Source: Burkholderiales bacterium (GTDB taxonomy: Bacteria > Pseudomonadota > Gammaproteobacteria > Burkholderiales > Methylophilaceae). Taken from it: a DNA stretch of 59,352 bases. The notes beneath the pieces are model-generated. The model was not told the origin of the DNA, did no database searches, and saw nothing but the letters and a program-made list of their open reading frames with translations. The position numbers were made by a program, and so were the translations under genes. Numbering within the stretch: the first letter of the stretch is position 1; each line of letters starts with the position of its first letter. Positions 29,689 to 39,982 of the stretch are shown here, piece by piece. The stretch spans positions 7,815 through 67,166 of the forward strand of contig JAURED010000006.1 in assembly GCA_030827595.1 (NCBI GenBank), in the 5' to 3' direction.

Positions 29689-30678
29689 TTATTTTGGAGC
29701 AAAAGTAAATGCATCTGAAAAGAAATTTGAATCCTGTAACCCATATTCAATAAATGAATGGTATGCCGTCTCAATCATTCCTGGTGCGCCGCAACAATAT
29801 ACTTGAAAATCATGAAGACTTTGATAATCATCTAGAACTTGCTGATGAACTAATTTCTTTTTATTTCCATCTACCTCTTCATCAGAAAAGACATTGAAGA
29901 CTGAAATATCTAATCCTGAAGAATACCAATCATCAATCACCTCGGATTGGTATAAATCCTTTTTAAAACGCATGCCACGATATAAGTAAATTTTTCTTTT
30001 ATTATTAGTCTGTTTCATGAAATTGATAATAGACTTGATAGGGGCAAACCCTGTGCCTCCGGCAACAAAAATAATTGGATTTTCTGCATCACGAAGATAA
30101 AACTGTCCCAAAGGGAGCTCGATTCGATGTATGCTCTTTTCAGGCATATCATTCAAAATGTAATTGGTAAACTTACCTCCCTCTATGACACGAATATGCA
30201 ACTCAATAAGATCATCTCCGGGACAATTGGCCATTGAAAAAGCTCTACGTGATCCATCTGCCAATATAAATTCTAGATATTGACCTGCTTGAAATTTAAC
30301 AGACTCACCGGCAGGGAGTTTTAATATGACTTGGATAACATCATGATTTAATTTATTGATACTTTCCACTCTTACTGGCGATATTTTCGGAGAAAAATTA
30401 GTTTCAACTGAAGAAGTGTCTTCAATTATTAAATCGCTTGTTGCATATGTTTTACAAAGTAAATGTTGTCCTGTCTTTTGTTCTGCTTCATTTAAAACTC
30501 CTGGCATGATCTCTTCATGAAAAGCTTGTCCCTCTAAAATTTTTGTTTTACATGAGCCACATGAACCACTTTTACAACCAAAGGGAAGATTTATTCCAGC
30601 AAGAATTGCTGCTTCTAATATTGTCTGACTGGGCTTAACTGAAAACGTTGGACCATTTTTAATTTTTACTTGAAACAT
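29689..30678 (-). CDS. 2Fe-2S/FAD/NAD(P)H oxidoreductase, CDP-6-deoxy-glucoseen reductase-like
   Basis: The 329 residues form a three-part electron-transfer flavoprotein. There is a plant-type 2Fe-2S ferredoxin domain (CKSGSCGSCKT near 35-45 plus a fourth Cys at about 75), then an FAD domain with RAFSMANCPG in place of the RxYS motif, then an NAD domain with FVAGGTGFAPIKSI and CCGAPGMIE. Database names for this group often refer to deoxysugar reduction, but many betaproteobacteria carry it without such a pathway. I would treat the true partner as unknown. It overlaps fxsA by 1 base. Confidence 0.88.
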   Translation of the reverse strand: MFQVKIKNGPTFSVKPSQTILEAAILAGINLPFGCKSGSCGSCKTKILEGQAFHEEIMPGVLNEAEQKTGQHLLCKTYATSDLIIEDTSSVETNFSPKISPVRVESINKLNHDVIQVILKLPAGESVKFQAGQYLEFILADGSRRAFSMANCPGDDLIELHIRVIEGGKFTNYILNDMPEKSIHRIELPLGQFYLRDAENPIIFVAGGTGFAPIKSIINFMKQTNNKRKIYLYRGMRFKKDLYQSEVIDDWYSSGLDISVFNVFSDEEVDGNKKKLVHQQVLDDYQSLHDFQVYCCGAPGMIETAYHSFIEYGLQDSNFFSDAFTFAPK

Positions 30679-31103
30679 TATTCCTCATCCTCTTTTTTAT
30701 ACTCCCCCTCAATCACAGAATCAGCAGATTTTGTATTCTCATGTTTATTGTATTTTTTTTGCATTTCCTCAAACATATTCGAATGTGTATTTTTTGTTGG
30801 TACAACTAGAATTAGAACAGCGAGTAAATCGGTAAATACACCTGGAAATAAAAATAGTCCTCCGGCAATCATATTCTTAGCAGTGCCAAAGAGCATTTGT
30901 ATCGGTGAACCCGCATTTTGAAATGAGGACATCATTTTGACTAACAGCTGTGATTTTTCCTCTTTGATCATCTTCCATCCAAGAAACCCAACAATTAAAA
31001 TGTATAAAAAATACCACCACCCATACATGGCACCTAATTTAAAATAGCCCCAAATTTCAAATATGGGTATCAAAACCACTAACCAAATACCAATAAATTT
31101 CAT
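30678..31103 (-). CDS. fxsA: FxsA-family membrane protein
   Basis: FxsA proteins are small inner-membrane proteins; in E. coli overexpression relieves phage T7 exclusion by F, and the normal role is unknown. The 141 residues have four hydrophobic segments and the conserved GGLFLFPGVFTDLL region. The C-terminal 40 residues are charged and cytoplasmic. It is divergent from dsbD. Confidence 0.88.
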   Translation of the reverse strand: MKFIGIWLVVLIPIFEIWGYFKLGAMYGWWYFLYILIVGFLGWKMIKEEKSQLLVKMMSSFQNAGSPIQMLFGTAKNMIAGGLFLFPGVFTDLLAVLILVVPTKNTHSNMFEEMQKKYNKHENTKSADSVIEGEYKKEDEE

Positions 31104-31167
31104 GTTAATTCGCTTTCCTGTAAAATACTTATGTGAACTATTTCCACCCCTACGCTCTTAATTCCAT

Positions 31168-32850
31168 ATGATAAATTTCTTTACATTTCTCTTACTTATT
31201 TTATCACCATGGGTTAGCAATGCCGATGACATTAGTGATATTAATGCATTAGTTAATAAACAAAATTCTATCTTAACGGTGGAACAAGCCTTTAATCCTA
31301 ATATTTATATATCCCCTACAAAAACAGCAATAACAATAAATTTTAATATTCAGTCTGGATATTATTTATATCAATCAAAATTCAAGTACTCAACAAAAAA
31401 TAATGAATCATTTCAAGTGATTATCCCAGACGGTGTTGAAAAAGAAGATGAGTTTTTTGGCAAACAAATTATTTACAATCAACCCATTTCCATACAGGTA
31501 AATTTTAAAAATGCGCTGTTATCTAATGATGAATTTCGTATTCGATATCAAGGCTGCAGTGAACAAGGGCTGTGCTATCCCCCTCAAGAAATTAACCTCA
31601 TTGTCGATGATATTGATATCAATGTAATGAGCGCCAATAATACTGATATTTATCGAAATGCCTATGAGAGCAATATTTTTATTGCTTTCGCCCTTTTCTT
31701 TATTGGAGGAATGCTACTTTCCTTGACCCCGTGTGTGCTGCCATTGATTCCAGTAATGTTGGGCATGCTAGCAAACTTAAATAAAAATAAAAGTGTGGCC
31801 ACCATTGCTTATGTTTTTGGAATCTGTGTCACTTATGCACTGATTGGTATCTTCGCTGCAAAAACTGGGAGCGTTTTGTCTCTCTATTTACAAAATCCGC
31901 TGATCATTGCATTCTCGTCATTGTTGTTTGTGGTATTTGCATTTGCTATGTTTGATTTTTATGACATAAGTCTTCCAATCAGTATTCAAACTCGACTCAG
32001 TAATAAATCAAATTCGATAAATACAAAAAAGTATCTTGGAATCTTTTTTTTAGGAATGATCTCCTCTCTGATCCTAAGCCCATGCGTTGCGCCACCACTA
32101 GTAAGTGCGATTATTTATATTGGTCAAACTGGAAATATCTTAATAGGATCAGTATCATTATTTTTAATGGCACTTGGAATGTCTTTACCGCTTCTAGTTA
32201 TTGGTCTCAGCTCTACACAGGTAAAATTAAAAACTGGGCCATTGAGTAATTTTACAAAAAAACTGATTGGGTTCATTCTGCTTGCAACAGCAATTTATAT
32301 CTCCCAACCCCTCTTTTCAACCATACTCATTAAATTATCTTATTTAATTTTAGCCTTTGTTTTTTTATTATTTGTTTTTCTATCTTTAAGAAAATATAAA
32401 AATATTATTCTTTCCATTGTTTTAATTCTCGCCTTTGCTATCTTTTTCTTTTCAACTTTTCAATTGATTAATGAGTTTTCAAAAGATCAGGATAATAGTT
32501 TAATTTTTAAAAAGGCTCTTACCAACGAGGAATTAAATGAGTTGATTTTAAAAAGCCAGCAACCAATTATTATTGATTTCTATGCTGACTGGTGTGTGGC
32601 TTGCTTAGAATTAGAAAAATATACTTTTACTCATGAAAACATTCGTCCGTTACTAGACAAATTTACATTAATTAAAATCGATGTCACCGAATATAACCAA
32701 AGTAAACAAGAATTGATGCAACGTTTTAACGTTTTTGGACCCCCAAGTTTAATTTTCTTTAATTCAAAAAAACAAGAAATGCCGCAATTACAAAGAAATG
32801 GCTTTGTAAATCATGAGAATTTTTTAAATTTAATCAAGGACCTTGAATGA
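31168..32850 (+). CDS. dsbD: Thiol:disulfide interchange protein DsbD
   Basis: DsbD moves electrons from cytoplasmic thioredoxin across the inner membrane to periplasmic reductases. A signal peptide (about 1-19) is followed by the periplasmic alpha domain with the cysteine pair CSEQGLC. The membrane core of about eight segments has Cys in LTPCVLPLIP and LSPCVAPP. The C-terminal thioredoxin-like domain has WCVACLE. All six catalytic cysteines are present. The length of 560 is normal. Confidence 0.95.
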   Translation: MINFFTFLLLILSPWVSNADDISDINALVNKQNSILTVEQAFNPNIYISPTKTAITINFNIQSGYYLYQSKFKYSTKNNESFQVIIPDGVEKEDEFFGKQIIYNQPISIQVNFKNALLSNDEFRIRYQGCSEQGLCYPPQEINLIVDDIDINVMSANNTDIYRNAYESNIFIAFALFFIGGMLLSLTPCVLPLIPVMLGMLANLNKNKSVATIAYVFGICVTYALIGIFAAKTGSVLSLYLQNPLIIAFSSLLFVVFAFAMFDFYDISLPISIQTRLSNKSNSINTKKYLGIFFLGMISSLILSPCVAPPLVSAIIYIGQTGNILIGSVSLFLMALGMSLPLLVIGLSSTQVKLKTGPLSNFTKKLIGFILLATAIYISQPLFSTILIKLSYLILAFVFLLFVFLSLRKYKNIILSIVLILAFAIFFFSTFQLINEFSKDQDNSLIFKKALTNEELNELILKSQQPIIIDFYADWCVACLELEKYTFTHENIRPLLDKFTLIKIDVTEYNQSKQELMQRFNVFGPPSLIFFNSKKQEMPQLQRNGFVNHENFLNLIKDLE

Positions 32851-33368
32851 AAAAATTAAAGCTAATCATTTATGCGATTATATTTTTTGGGATTGGAATC
32901 TATACGAATATTTATTTTAAAACTTCAAATTCTGATGTCATAGAAAGTCCCTCACTTGACGCAATATTAGCCCTTCCCTTTAATTTATCTGATGGATCCT
33001 CATCGAGTTTGAGTCAAATAGATATTAAAGATAAATTAGTCATCAACTTTTGGGCAACGTGGTGTGAACCTTGCAAAAAAGAATTACCCCAATTAAATCA
33101 ATTTCATCAACAATTTATTAATGATGACAAAATCCAAATCATCGGCATAGCTATTGATGAACCTGATGCAGTAAAAATCTTCAATAAAGAAATTCCCGTG
33201 GACTTTATAAATCTAATTGATGAACAAAATGGCTTTTCAGTGACCCGTTATTTGAAAAATGAAAAAGGGGTACTTCCGTATACAGTTATTGTTAATAAGC
33301 AATATGAGGTTATTGAGCAGTTTTATGGGGAAGTTACTCTTAAAATGCTTCTAAAAGCATTTAAATAG
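32847..33368 (+). CDS. TlpA/ResA-like membrane-anchored thioredoxin
   Basis: One N-terminal membrane anchor (about 4-22) precedes a periplasmic thioredoxin-fold domain with the redox motif WATWCEPC near residue 72. Such proteins reduce cytochrome c apoprotein or other periplasmic thiols. The ATGA overlap with dsbD strongly suggests that DsbD is its electron donor. Length is 173. Confidence 0.9.
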   Translation: MKKLKLIIYAIIFFGIGIYTNIYFKTSNSDVIESPSLDAILALPFNLSDGSSSSLSQIDIKDKLVINFWATWCEPCKKELPQLNQFHQQFINDDKIQIIGIAIDEPDAVKIFNKEIPVDFINLIDEQNGFSVTRYLKNEKGVLPYTVIVNKQYEVIEQFYGEVTLKMLLKAFK

Positions 33369-33487
33369 CTCTTAAATCACTTTAATTTCTTCAAAATTCA
33401 AATTTTATCTAAATATTAAAATCTAATAATTAGTAGACAAATTACCTGATTTTCGGCAAACTAATGTTCTAAATGTCGATAAAAATT

Positions 33488-33904
33488 ATGAAAATTTCTA
33501 TTATTAACGGTCCTAATCTAAACATGCTTGGGAAAAGAGAGCCTCAACACTATGGTGTTGATGGGCTTGAACAAATTAATAAAGAAATTAGTTCAGATTT
33601 TCCAGATATAGACCTTCAATTCTTTCAGAGTAACAGTGAATCAGCCTTAATCGACCATATTCATAACTTAACTGTTGATTATATTATCATTAATCCGGCT
33701 GCCTTTACTCATACCTCAGTTGCTTTAAGGGATGCCATTAGCTCAGTAGCTATTCCTTTTTACGAAGTACATTTATCAAATGTTCATGCTCGAGAAGAAT
33801 TTAGGCATAAATCTTTATTTTCAGACAAAGCTGTCGCAGTAATTTGTGGTCTAGGCAAACATGGTTATACAGCCGCCATAGAACACATCGTTAAAAATAA
33901 TTAA
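33488..33904 (+). CDS. aroQ: 3-dehydroquinate dehydratase, type II
   Basis: Third step of the shikimate pathway. [29 protein letters not shown] and the [12 protein letters not shown] block are the type II signature. I prefer the ATG at 33488 (MKISIINGP) over 33473 because it gives the normal N-terminus. The five-residue longer form cannot be excluded. aroQ-accB-accC is a widely conserved row. Confidence 0.95.
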   Translation: MKISIINGPNLNMLGKREPQHYGVDGLEQINKEISSDFPDIDLQFFQSNSESALIDHIHNLTVDYIIINPAAFTHTSVALRDAISSVAIPFYEVHLSNVHAREEFRHKSLFSDKAVAVICGLGKHGYTAAIEHIVKNN

Positions 33905-33918
33905 TAAGGTGGAAAAAC

Positions 33919-34380
33919 ATGGATTTAAGAAAACTTAAAAAGTTAATTGATTTGGTTGAAGAATCAGGTATTAGTGAATTAGAACTCACCGAAGGTGAGG
34001 AAAAAGTTCGCATCAGTCGTCAAGGTCAACCCGTTATCCAACAGCCTCAACAATTTCATATTCCTCAACAGGTTGCAGCACCCATAATGACTGAAAATAA
34101 CTTAACCACCAATGAATCAAGCGTGGTTTCTCCACAAATTGATGAAGGTCACATTTTATCTTCACCGATGGTTGGTACCTTTTATAGATCTTCATCCCCC
34201 GAATCGGCGCCATACGTAGAAATTGGATCTGCAGTAAAAAAAGGAGACACACTTTGTATCATTGAGGCAATGAAATTACTAAATGAAATTGAAGCTGATC
34301 GAGACGGTGTGATTAAAAAAATTATGGTTGAAAATGCTCAACCTGTAGAATTCGGTGAACCTTTATTTATTATTGAGTAA
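33919..34380 (+). CDS. accB: Acetyl-CoA carboxylase biotin carboxyl carrier protein
   Basis: BCCP carries biotin between the carboxylase and transferase halves of acetyl-CoA carboxylase. The biotin site [11 protein letters not shown] places the modified lysine at residue 119 of 153. It is preceded by a Gln/Pro-rich linker (about 36-75) and an N-terminal helical domain. A GGTGG-like ribosome site lies just upstream. accC follows after 3 bases. Confidence 0.97.
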   Translation: MDLRKLKKLIDLVEESGISELELTEGEEKVRISRQGQPVIQQPQQFHIPQQVAAPIMTENNLTTNESSVVSPQIDEGHILSSPMVGTFYRSSSPESAPYVEIGSAVKKGDTLCIIEAMKLLNEIEADRDGVIKKIMVENAQPVEFGEPLFIIE

Positions 34381-34383
34381 TCT

Positions 34384-35730
34384 ATGTTTGAAAAAATTTT
34401 AATAGCCAATCGTGGTGAAATTGCCTTACGTATTTTAAGAGCTTGTCGTCAAATGGGAATTAAGGTTGTAACTGTCCATTCGGAAGCAGACGTTGACGCC
34501 AAGTATGTCAAATTATCAGATGAGTCAGTTTGTATTGGCCCTGCCCCCTCAAATCTAAGTTATCTAAATGTACCCGCCATTATTAGCGCGGCTGAGGTTA
34601 CCGATGCTGAAGCTATTCATCCAGGATATGGTTTTCTCTCAGAGAATGCTGACTTTGCTGAACAAGTTGAAAAAAGTGGATTTACCTTTATCGGACCAAA
34701 ATCAGAAACCATTAGACTGATGGGCGATAAAGTGAGTGCAAAAGAAGCAATGATTAAAGCAGGTATTCCTGTGGTACCTGGATCAGAGGGTGAATTAAGC
34801 AATGATCCTGATGAGATTATCAAAACAGCTAGAAAAGTTGGATATCCTGTAATTATTAAAGCTGCAGGTGGCGGTGGCGGTCGAGGCATGAGGGTTGTTC
34901 ATACCGAGGCTTCTTTGCTTAATGCTGTATCCATGACCAAAAATGAAGCTCATAGTTTTTTTGGCAATGCAGCTGTTTATATGGAAAAGTATCTTGAAAA
35001 TCCAAGACACATTGAATATCAAGTATTAGCTGATAATTATAAAAACGCCATTCATTTATTTGAACGTGATTGTTCAATGCAAAGACGGCATCAAAAAGTT
35101 ATTGAAGAAGCTCCTGCACCTGGTTTACCTGAAAAGCTAAGAAGAAAAATGGGGGAACGTTGTGCCGATGCATGTCGTAAAATTGGATACCGTGGTGCTG
35201 GAACTTTTGAATTTCTTTATGAAAATGGTGAATTTTACTTTATTGAAATGAATACCAGGATTCAAGTTGAACACCCCGTAACAGAAATGATCACCGGTGT
35301 TGATTTAATTAAAGAGCAAATTAAAATTGCCGCTGGAGAAAAGCTAAGTTTAAGACAAAAAGATGTTCAAACAAAAGGCCATGCTATCGAATGCCGAATC
35401 AATGCAGAAGATTCTTATACGTTTGTTCCATCACCTGGGTTAATCAATCGCTTTCATGTACCTGGTGGACCTGGAATTAGAGTGGATACGCATGTGTATG
35501 GTGGATATAGAGTTCCATCTCACTATGACTCAATGATTGGTAAATTAATTGCCTATGGTGACACTCGCGAAGAAGCTCTTGCTAAATTGAGAATGGCATT
35601 ATCTGAGATGTATTGTGAAGGAATAAAAATAAATATCGACCTCCATAGGGACTTATTAATTGATTTAGCCTTTCTACAAGGTGGTGCGAGTATTCATTAC
35701 TTAGAAGAAAAACTTGGAATGAAAAAGTAA
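34384..35730 (+). CDS. accC: Biotin carboxylase subunit of acetyl-CoA carboxylase
   Basis: It carboxylates the biotin of AccB using ATP and bicarbonate. The start [20 protein letters not shown], the glycine-rich ATP-grasp loop [13 protein letters not shown], and [15 protein letters not shown] are intact. The length of 448 is normal. It is cotranscribed with accB and abuts prmA. Confidence 0.98.
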   Translation: MFEKILIANRGEIALRILRACRQMGIKVVTVHSEADVDAKYVKLSDESVCIGPAPSNLSYLNVPAIISAAEVTDAEAIHPGYGFLSENADFAEQVEKSGFTFIGPKSETIRLMGDKVSAKEAMIKAGIPVVPGSEGELSNDPDEIIKTARKVGYPVIIKAAGGGGGRGMRVVHTEASLLNAVSMTKNEAHSFFGNAAVYMEKYLENPRHIEYQVLADNYKNAIHLFERDCSMQRRHQKVIEEAPAPGLPEKLRRKMGERCADACRKIGYRGAGTFEFLYENGEFYFIEMNTRIQVEHPVTEMITGVDLIKEQIKIAAGEKLSLRQKDVQTKGHAIECRINAEDSYTFVPSPGLINRFHVPGGPGIRVDTHVYGGYRVPSHYDSMIGKLIAYGDTREEALAKLRMALSEMYCEGIKINIDLHRDLLIDLAFLQGGASIHYLEEKLGMKK

Positions 35731-36618
35731 GTGATATCACTTACTTTTAATGTATCAGATCATATAGCCCAACAAATTGGTGATGAACTAATTGAATTGA
35801 ATGCACTGTCAGTATCTTTTAATGACTCAGATTTGGATACCGCAAACGAAATTGCCATCTTTGGTGAAGATCCAGATGATCATGAACGCTATTGGAAAAA
35901 CACTAAAGTCATTTCGTTGTTCAATCCAGAAACAAATATTGAATTGCTCATTAGCAAGTTGCACAAAAAATTTAATATTTATCAACATCAAATTGTGATT
36001 GAAAGTCTAAAGGATATTGACTGGATTAAAGAAACACAGTCACAATTTAAACCTATCCAAATTAATGAGAAGATCTGGATCATTCCATCTTGGCATAAAA
36101 TTCAAAATCAGTTAGTCACCAATATTCATCTTGATCCAGGTCTTGCTTTTGGTACTGGCTCACATCCCACAACTAAGCTCTGTTTGGATTGGCTATCTAG
36201 TGAAGATTTAACCAATAAATCCGTCTTGGATTATGGGTGTGGTTCGGGAATTCTTGCCATTGCAGCAAAAAAATTAGGCTCTGCACATACGATAGGAGTT
36301 GATATTGATCCACAAGCAATAATCGCCAGCAATCAAAATGCTACAAAAAATGATATAAATGATATAAATTTTTTACAATCAAATAATTCAATTGACGATA
36401 AATTTGATCTCGTTCTTGCAAATATTCTTTCCAGTGCATTAAAAGTTTTGGCTCCCATTATTTCTTCAAAATGCAATGCCAATGGAAAAATTGCTTTATC
36501 TGGTATTTTAAAAAACCAAGAAAATGAAATACGAGAAATTTATGCTAAAGACTTTATATTTAATGAGTCACTTTATCAAGATGGCTGGGTATGCATGACT
36601 GCAACCAAAAAATCATAA
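35731..36618 (+). CDS. prmA: Ribosomal protein L11 methyltransferase
   Basis: PrmA trimethylates lysines of L11 using SAM. The motif GLAFGTGSHPTTKL and the SAM-binding DYGCGSGILAIAA are diagnostic. The length of 295 is normal. The start is GTG directly after the accC stop, and accB-accC-prmA is a common betaproteobacterial order. It overlaps the photolyase end by 6 bases. Confidence 0.95.
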   Translation: MISLTFNVSDHIAQQIGDELIELNALSVSFNDSDLDTANEIAIFGEDPDDHERYWKNTKVISLFNPETNIELLISKLHKKFNIYQHQIVIESLKDIDWIKETQSQFKPIQINEKIWIIPSWHKIQNQLVTNIHLDPGLAFGTGSHPTTKLCLDWLSSEDLTNKSVLDYGCGSGILAIAAKKLGSAHTIGVDIDPQAIIASNQNATKNDINDINFLQSNNSIDDKFDLVLANILSSALKVLAPIISSKCNANGKIALSGILKNQENEIREIYAKDFIFNESLYQDGWVCMTATKKS

Positions 36619-38139
36619 TTGATTAATATTTTTTTTCAATTGCATAGCTTTATTAGTTAGCAATTTTTTGTCCTGATCAGACATTTTTTGTATCTGCATC
36701 TTAACAATACCCATTCTTGGATTATGATTTAATAAATCAGGATTATTGATAAAGAAATTCCAATACAAGGAATTAAAAGGACATGAATCATCATCATACT
36801 TTGTTTTTACATTGTATTTACAAGACTGGCAATAATCTCCCATCTTATTAATATAAGCGCCCGATGAAACATATGGTTTGGTTGCCAATAATCCACCATC
36901 GGAGTATTGTGACATCCCAATGACGTTGGGTAATTCAACCCACTCAATTGCATCGATATAAATACCTAAAAACCATTCATGAACATATTTTGGATTTGTT
37001 TCATTCAATAACATAAAGTTACCAAGAATCATCAGTCTCTGAATATGATGAGCATATGCATTTTCTAAAGATTGCTGAATGGATTTTTTTAGACAATTCA
37101 TATCGGTCTTAGCATTCCAAAAAAAAGTTGGCAACTCATTGGTAAAAGCTAAATAATTACTTTCATCATAGCCCGGCATCTTTGCCCAATAAATGCCTCG
37201 AATATATTCTCTCCAGCCAATTATTTGTCTGATGAATCCCTCCACTGAATTTAAGTTAGTCAAATCAGGATCTAGTTTTTTTTCTGCCAGTCGAACAACC
37301 TCCATAGGATGGAGCATTTTTGTATTCAAAGAAAAGGAAATTAATGAATGAAATAAATACTTATTATCTTCGGACATTGAGTCCTGAAATTTTCCAAAAT
37401 CACATAAACACTCATTTAAAAAATGCTCAAGTAACTGTAAAGACTCATGTCTATTTTTTGGCCAGTTAAAATTATTTACATCGATGTCGCCAATAAATGA
37501 AATATTTTTATTAACAATTTCTGAAAAAATTTTACTAACATCATGATGAAATTTTATTCTGACGGGTAAATTAATTTTTGGATCCCATTTTCTACGATTA
37601 TCATGATCAAAATTCCATTTTCCTCCTATGGGTTTATCATTTTCCATCAAAATTGAATTATTTTTACGAATAGACCTATAAAATTCTTCCATACGCCAAG
37701 TTTTTTTCTCTTTAAAAAAACGACCTACACTTTTTCTATCCGATATAAAGTGTTCAGAAGAAAAAACTTCTGTTTCAATATTTAACTGATCTTTTATCTC
37801 TTGAAATTGTTGATCTAAACGATACTCATCAGGCTCTTGCCATTCAAGTTTTGAATAATTATTTTTTAATAACTCTTGCTTGATATTCTGAAAAAAAGAA
37901 TGCTCATTGCTAGGATCAGAAATCTCAATATAATGAACGTTATGGCCTATTTCTCTTAATTCGCCCCTAAAAGTTCTCATTGCGTTGATAAAGCCTATTA
38001 TTTTTTGAATGTGATGTTTTACGTATGTCATTTCGGAGTTTATTTCCATCATTAAATATGTCACATCATCGTTAATAGCTTTAAACCAACTGTGATTTAT
38101 GTTTAACTGATCTCCTAAAATTACTCTAAGTATTTTCAT
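36613..38139 (-). CDS. FeS-BCP family (6-4) photolyase / cryptochrome-related protein
   Basis: This family (Agrobacterium PhrB, Rhodobacter CryB) repairs (6-4) photoproducts or senses light, using FAD, a lumazine-type antenna and a 4Fe-4S cluster. The protein begins [11 protein letters not shown], typical of the group. It retains four candidate cluster cysteines at 349, 437, 440 and 453, one residue off the Agrobacterium positions as I remember them. WREYIRG and the NVIGMSQYSDGG region of the FAD site are present. The length of 508 is normal. It overlaps the DASH-type gene by 14 bases, so the two are expressed together. Confidence 0.92.
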   Translation of the reverse strand: MKILRVILGDQLNINHSWFKAINDDVTYLMMEINSEMTYVKHHIQKIIGFINAMRTFRGELREIGHNVHYIEISDPSNEHSFFQNIKQELLKNNYSKLEWQEPDEYRLDQQFQEIKDQLNIETEVFSSEHFISDRKSVGRFFKEKKTWRMEEFYRSIRKNNSILMENDKPIGGKWNFDHDNRRKWDPKINLPVRIKFHHDVSKIFSEIVNKNISFIGDIDVNNFNWPKNRHESLQLLEHFLNECLCDFGKFQDSMSEDNKYLFHSLISFSLNTKMLHPMEVVRLAEKKLDPDLTNLNSVEGFIRQIIGWREYIRGIYWAKMPGYDESNYLAFTNELPTFFWNAKTDMNCLKKSIQQSLENAYAHHIQRLMILGNFMLLNETNPKYVHEWFLGIYIDAIEWVELPNVIGMSQYSDGGLLATKPYVSSGAYINKMGDYCQSCKYNVKTKYDDDSCPFNSLYWNFFINNPDLLNHNPRMGIVKMQIQKMSDQDKKLLTNKAMQLKKNINQL

Positions 38140-39379
38140 TCCATCTCATTTCATATTCATTGGTTATATCATATGTATTTTTTTGCTTGATCACATTAAA
38201 TCTTCTTCCCCCTCTAGGGTCAGTACCATACCCAGCAATATAAAGCCAATTACCCTGATTTGAATAGATGTCAAAATCAATCAAGTATTTTTGATAAAAA
38301 TCTGCACCCACTCGCCAATCTGTAAATAAATCAAAAATAATATAGGAGGCTAAAATCTGTCGCATTCGATTTGATAAAAAACCACTATTTATCAATTCAT
38401 TAATAGCAGCATTCATAAATGACGAATGGGTTTTCCCGCATTCTAATTTTTCAAGAGTCATTTCATGATCAATTCTATTTATTTCTGAATTCTTCAATCC
38501 ATATTTAAAATATAAATTTTCACCATACTTAAAATGAAGAAATCTAAAATAGTCTCTCCATAATAATTCAAAAAAAATCCAGTAAGTGCTGTCATTTGCG
38601 CCTTTTGTTGACTCATATGTTTTTAATTTTTTATATAACTGTCTTGCTGAAATAAAGCCATGGCTCAACCAGACAGAAAATTTTGTTGAAAAATCTCTTC
38701 CGGAGAGTTCATTGCGAGTGATTTTGTAATTAGATGCCTTATTGTCTGTGAAGTAATCATCCACAAAACTCTGAGCACCATATTCACAAATAGAGTAATT
38801 GTTTAAGAAATCTACACTACCAATAAATTTTGATTCACTTACACTAGGTAAGTTATATTCATTTAATCCTATGATTGACATAGATTCTGGAATTGCAGGC
38901 AAACAGATAGGATCGGCTACGACTAAATTTTTTTCCACCATATTCCTAAATGTTGTAAAGGTATCTGGAATTTTTGCAGGCTCACATGGCAAATCATCAA
39001 GATCAATTAGAGAAGAGTCCCATATACAATTTATTTTTTTATCAACTAAACTTACCTCACTTTTTTCATATGGAGCAATAATCATTTCACAATAAATTTC
39101 ATCAAAGCTGTTTAATTCAGATATCTGATTAAAGATTTGTTTTGGGTTTCCGTAAAAAATATGTAGTCGATGCCCTCTTTTTTTGAGATTTATTTTTAAA
39201 TTTAATAAGCCTTGGATAATAAATTTATCTTTGCTTGTTAAGTCATTTTTGATGGTTCTTAAATTAGGATTAATTATGTAGATAAAAGATATTTTCTGTG
39301 ATTTTTTAATACACTCATTTAAAGCGTAGTTATCCTCAAGCCTTAAGTTATTCCTAAACCAAAATATATTATGAGTCAC
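38126..39379 (-). CDS. DASH-type cryptochrome/photolyase, GTG start
   Basis: A photolyase-family protein with an N-terminal antenna-binding alpha/beta domain starting [14 protein letters not shown], and a C-terminal FAD domain. The FAD domain has [44 protein letters not shown], and [20 protein letters not shown]. The last motif is typical of the DASH group. DASH proteins repair CPDs mainly in single-stranded DNA. The start is GTG, inside the end of the DUF2256 gene. The C-terminus ends soon after NVIKQ, a little earlier than usual. The 417 residues are otherwise complete. Confidence 0.9.
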   Translation of the reverse strand: MTHNIFWFRNNLRLEDNYALNECIKKSQKISFIYIINPNLRTIKNDLTSKDKFIIQGLLNLKINLKKRGHRLHIFYGNPKQIFNQISELNSFDEIYCEMIIAPYEKSEVSLVDKKINCIWDSSLIDLDDLPCEPAKIPDTFTTFRNMVEKNLVVADPICLPAIPESMSIIGLNEYNLPSVSESKFIGSVDFLNNYSICEYGAQSFVDDYFTDNKASNYKITRNELSGRDFSTKFSVWLSHGFISARQLYKKLKTYESTKGANDSTYWIFFELLWRDYFRFLHFKYGENLYFKYGLKNSEINRIDHEMTLEKLECGKTHSSFMNAAINELINSGFLSNRMRQILASYIIFDLFTDWRVGADFYQKYLIDFDIYSNQGNWLYIAGYGTDPRGGRRFNVIKQKNTYDITNEYEMRWNENT

Positions 39380-39503
39380 GATGATTCCGACATCTTTGTG
39401 AGCAATATTTTACTTGTTCCCAACACTTTTCCCATTTCTTTCTCCATGTAAATGGTCGCTTACAAGTCTGGCATATCTTTTCAGGAAGATTGGTTTTTTT
39501 CAT
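39369..39503 (-). CDS. DUF2256 small zinc-ribbon-like protein
   Basis: A 44-residue ORF below usual calling cutoffs. It encodes a basic, Cys/Trp/Lys-rich protein starting [18 protein letters not shown] and ending in [12 protein letters not shown]. The Cys pairs CQTC and CSQRC with WRKKWEKCW match the DUF2256 family, which in many bacteria sits next to photolyase genes. Its last 11 bases overlap the GTG start of the DASH-type gene in another frame, so translation is likely coupled. Function unknown; a metal-binding partner for the photolyases is a plausible inference. Confidence 0.88.
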   Translation of the reverse strand: MKKTNLPEKICQTCKRPFTWRKKWEKCWEQVKYCSQRCRNHRDS

Positions 39504-39580
39504 ATGTGTACGACATTAAATTTTTTGATGGTTCTTAGAATATTTTAATAAAGTTTATTAATTATGCTTATAATTAAACT

Positions 39581-39982
39581 ATGCGTCCTGTAATTATTAA
39601 TGTTTTACTAATATTCCTACTTACTGCATGCTCGTCCACAGGTACAAGCATTCAACGCCCTGCTCCACATAATGACTTTACAGGAAGATACTTAGAAAAG
39701 CATTTTTCAAATGAAGATGCAAATGACTATATGATGAGAGCATGTAAAGTTTACGGAGGACTTAATCAAGACAGTGTTCAAAAAAAAGAAAGCGATCTGC
39801 TTCTTCAAGATATTTTCGAATTTAAATGTAATTTTGCTAATAAAAATAAAGAAGAATTAGACATCGACGGTAAATCATCAAAAAGACTTAATGGAACAAT
39901 CGCTAAACAAAAATGTGAAAGACTTGGATTTAAGGTTGGCAGCAAAGATTTTGCAAATTGTCTCCAAGAACTTACCCAATGA
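39581..39982 (+). CDS. Small lipoprotein of unknown function
   Basis: A 133-residue protein with a lipoprotein signal. The hydrophobic stretch ends in LLTAC with the lipidated Cys at 17, followed by SSTGTS. The mature part has four further cysteines (CKVYGG, FKCNF, KCERLG, NCLQEL), which could form two disulfides in the periplasm. No family recognised. It is divergent from the DUF2256-photolyase unit and coupled to the next gene by ATGA. Confidence 0.75.
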   Translation: MRPVIINVLLIFLLTACSSTGTSIQRPAPHNDFTGRYLEKHFSNEDANDYMMRACKVYGGLNQDSVQKKESDLLLQDIFEFKCNFANKNKEELDIDGKSSKRLNGTIAKQKCERLGFKVGSKDFANCLQELTQ

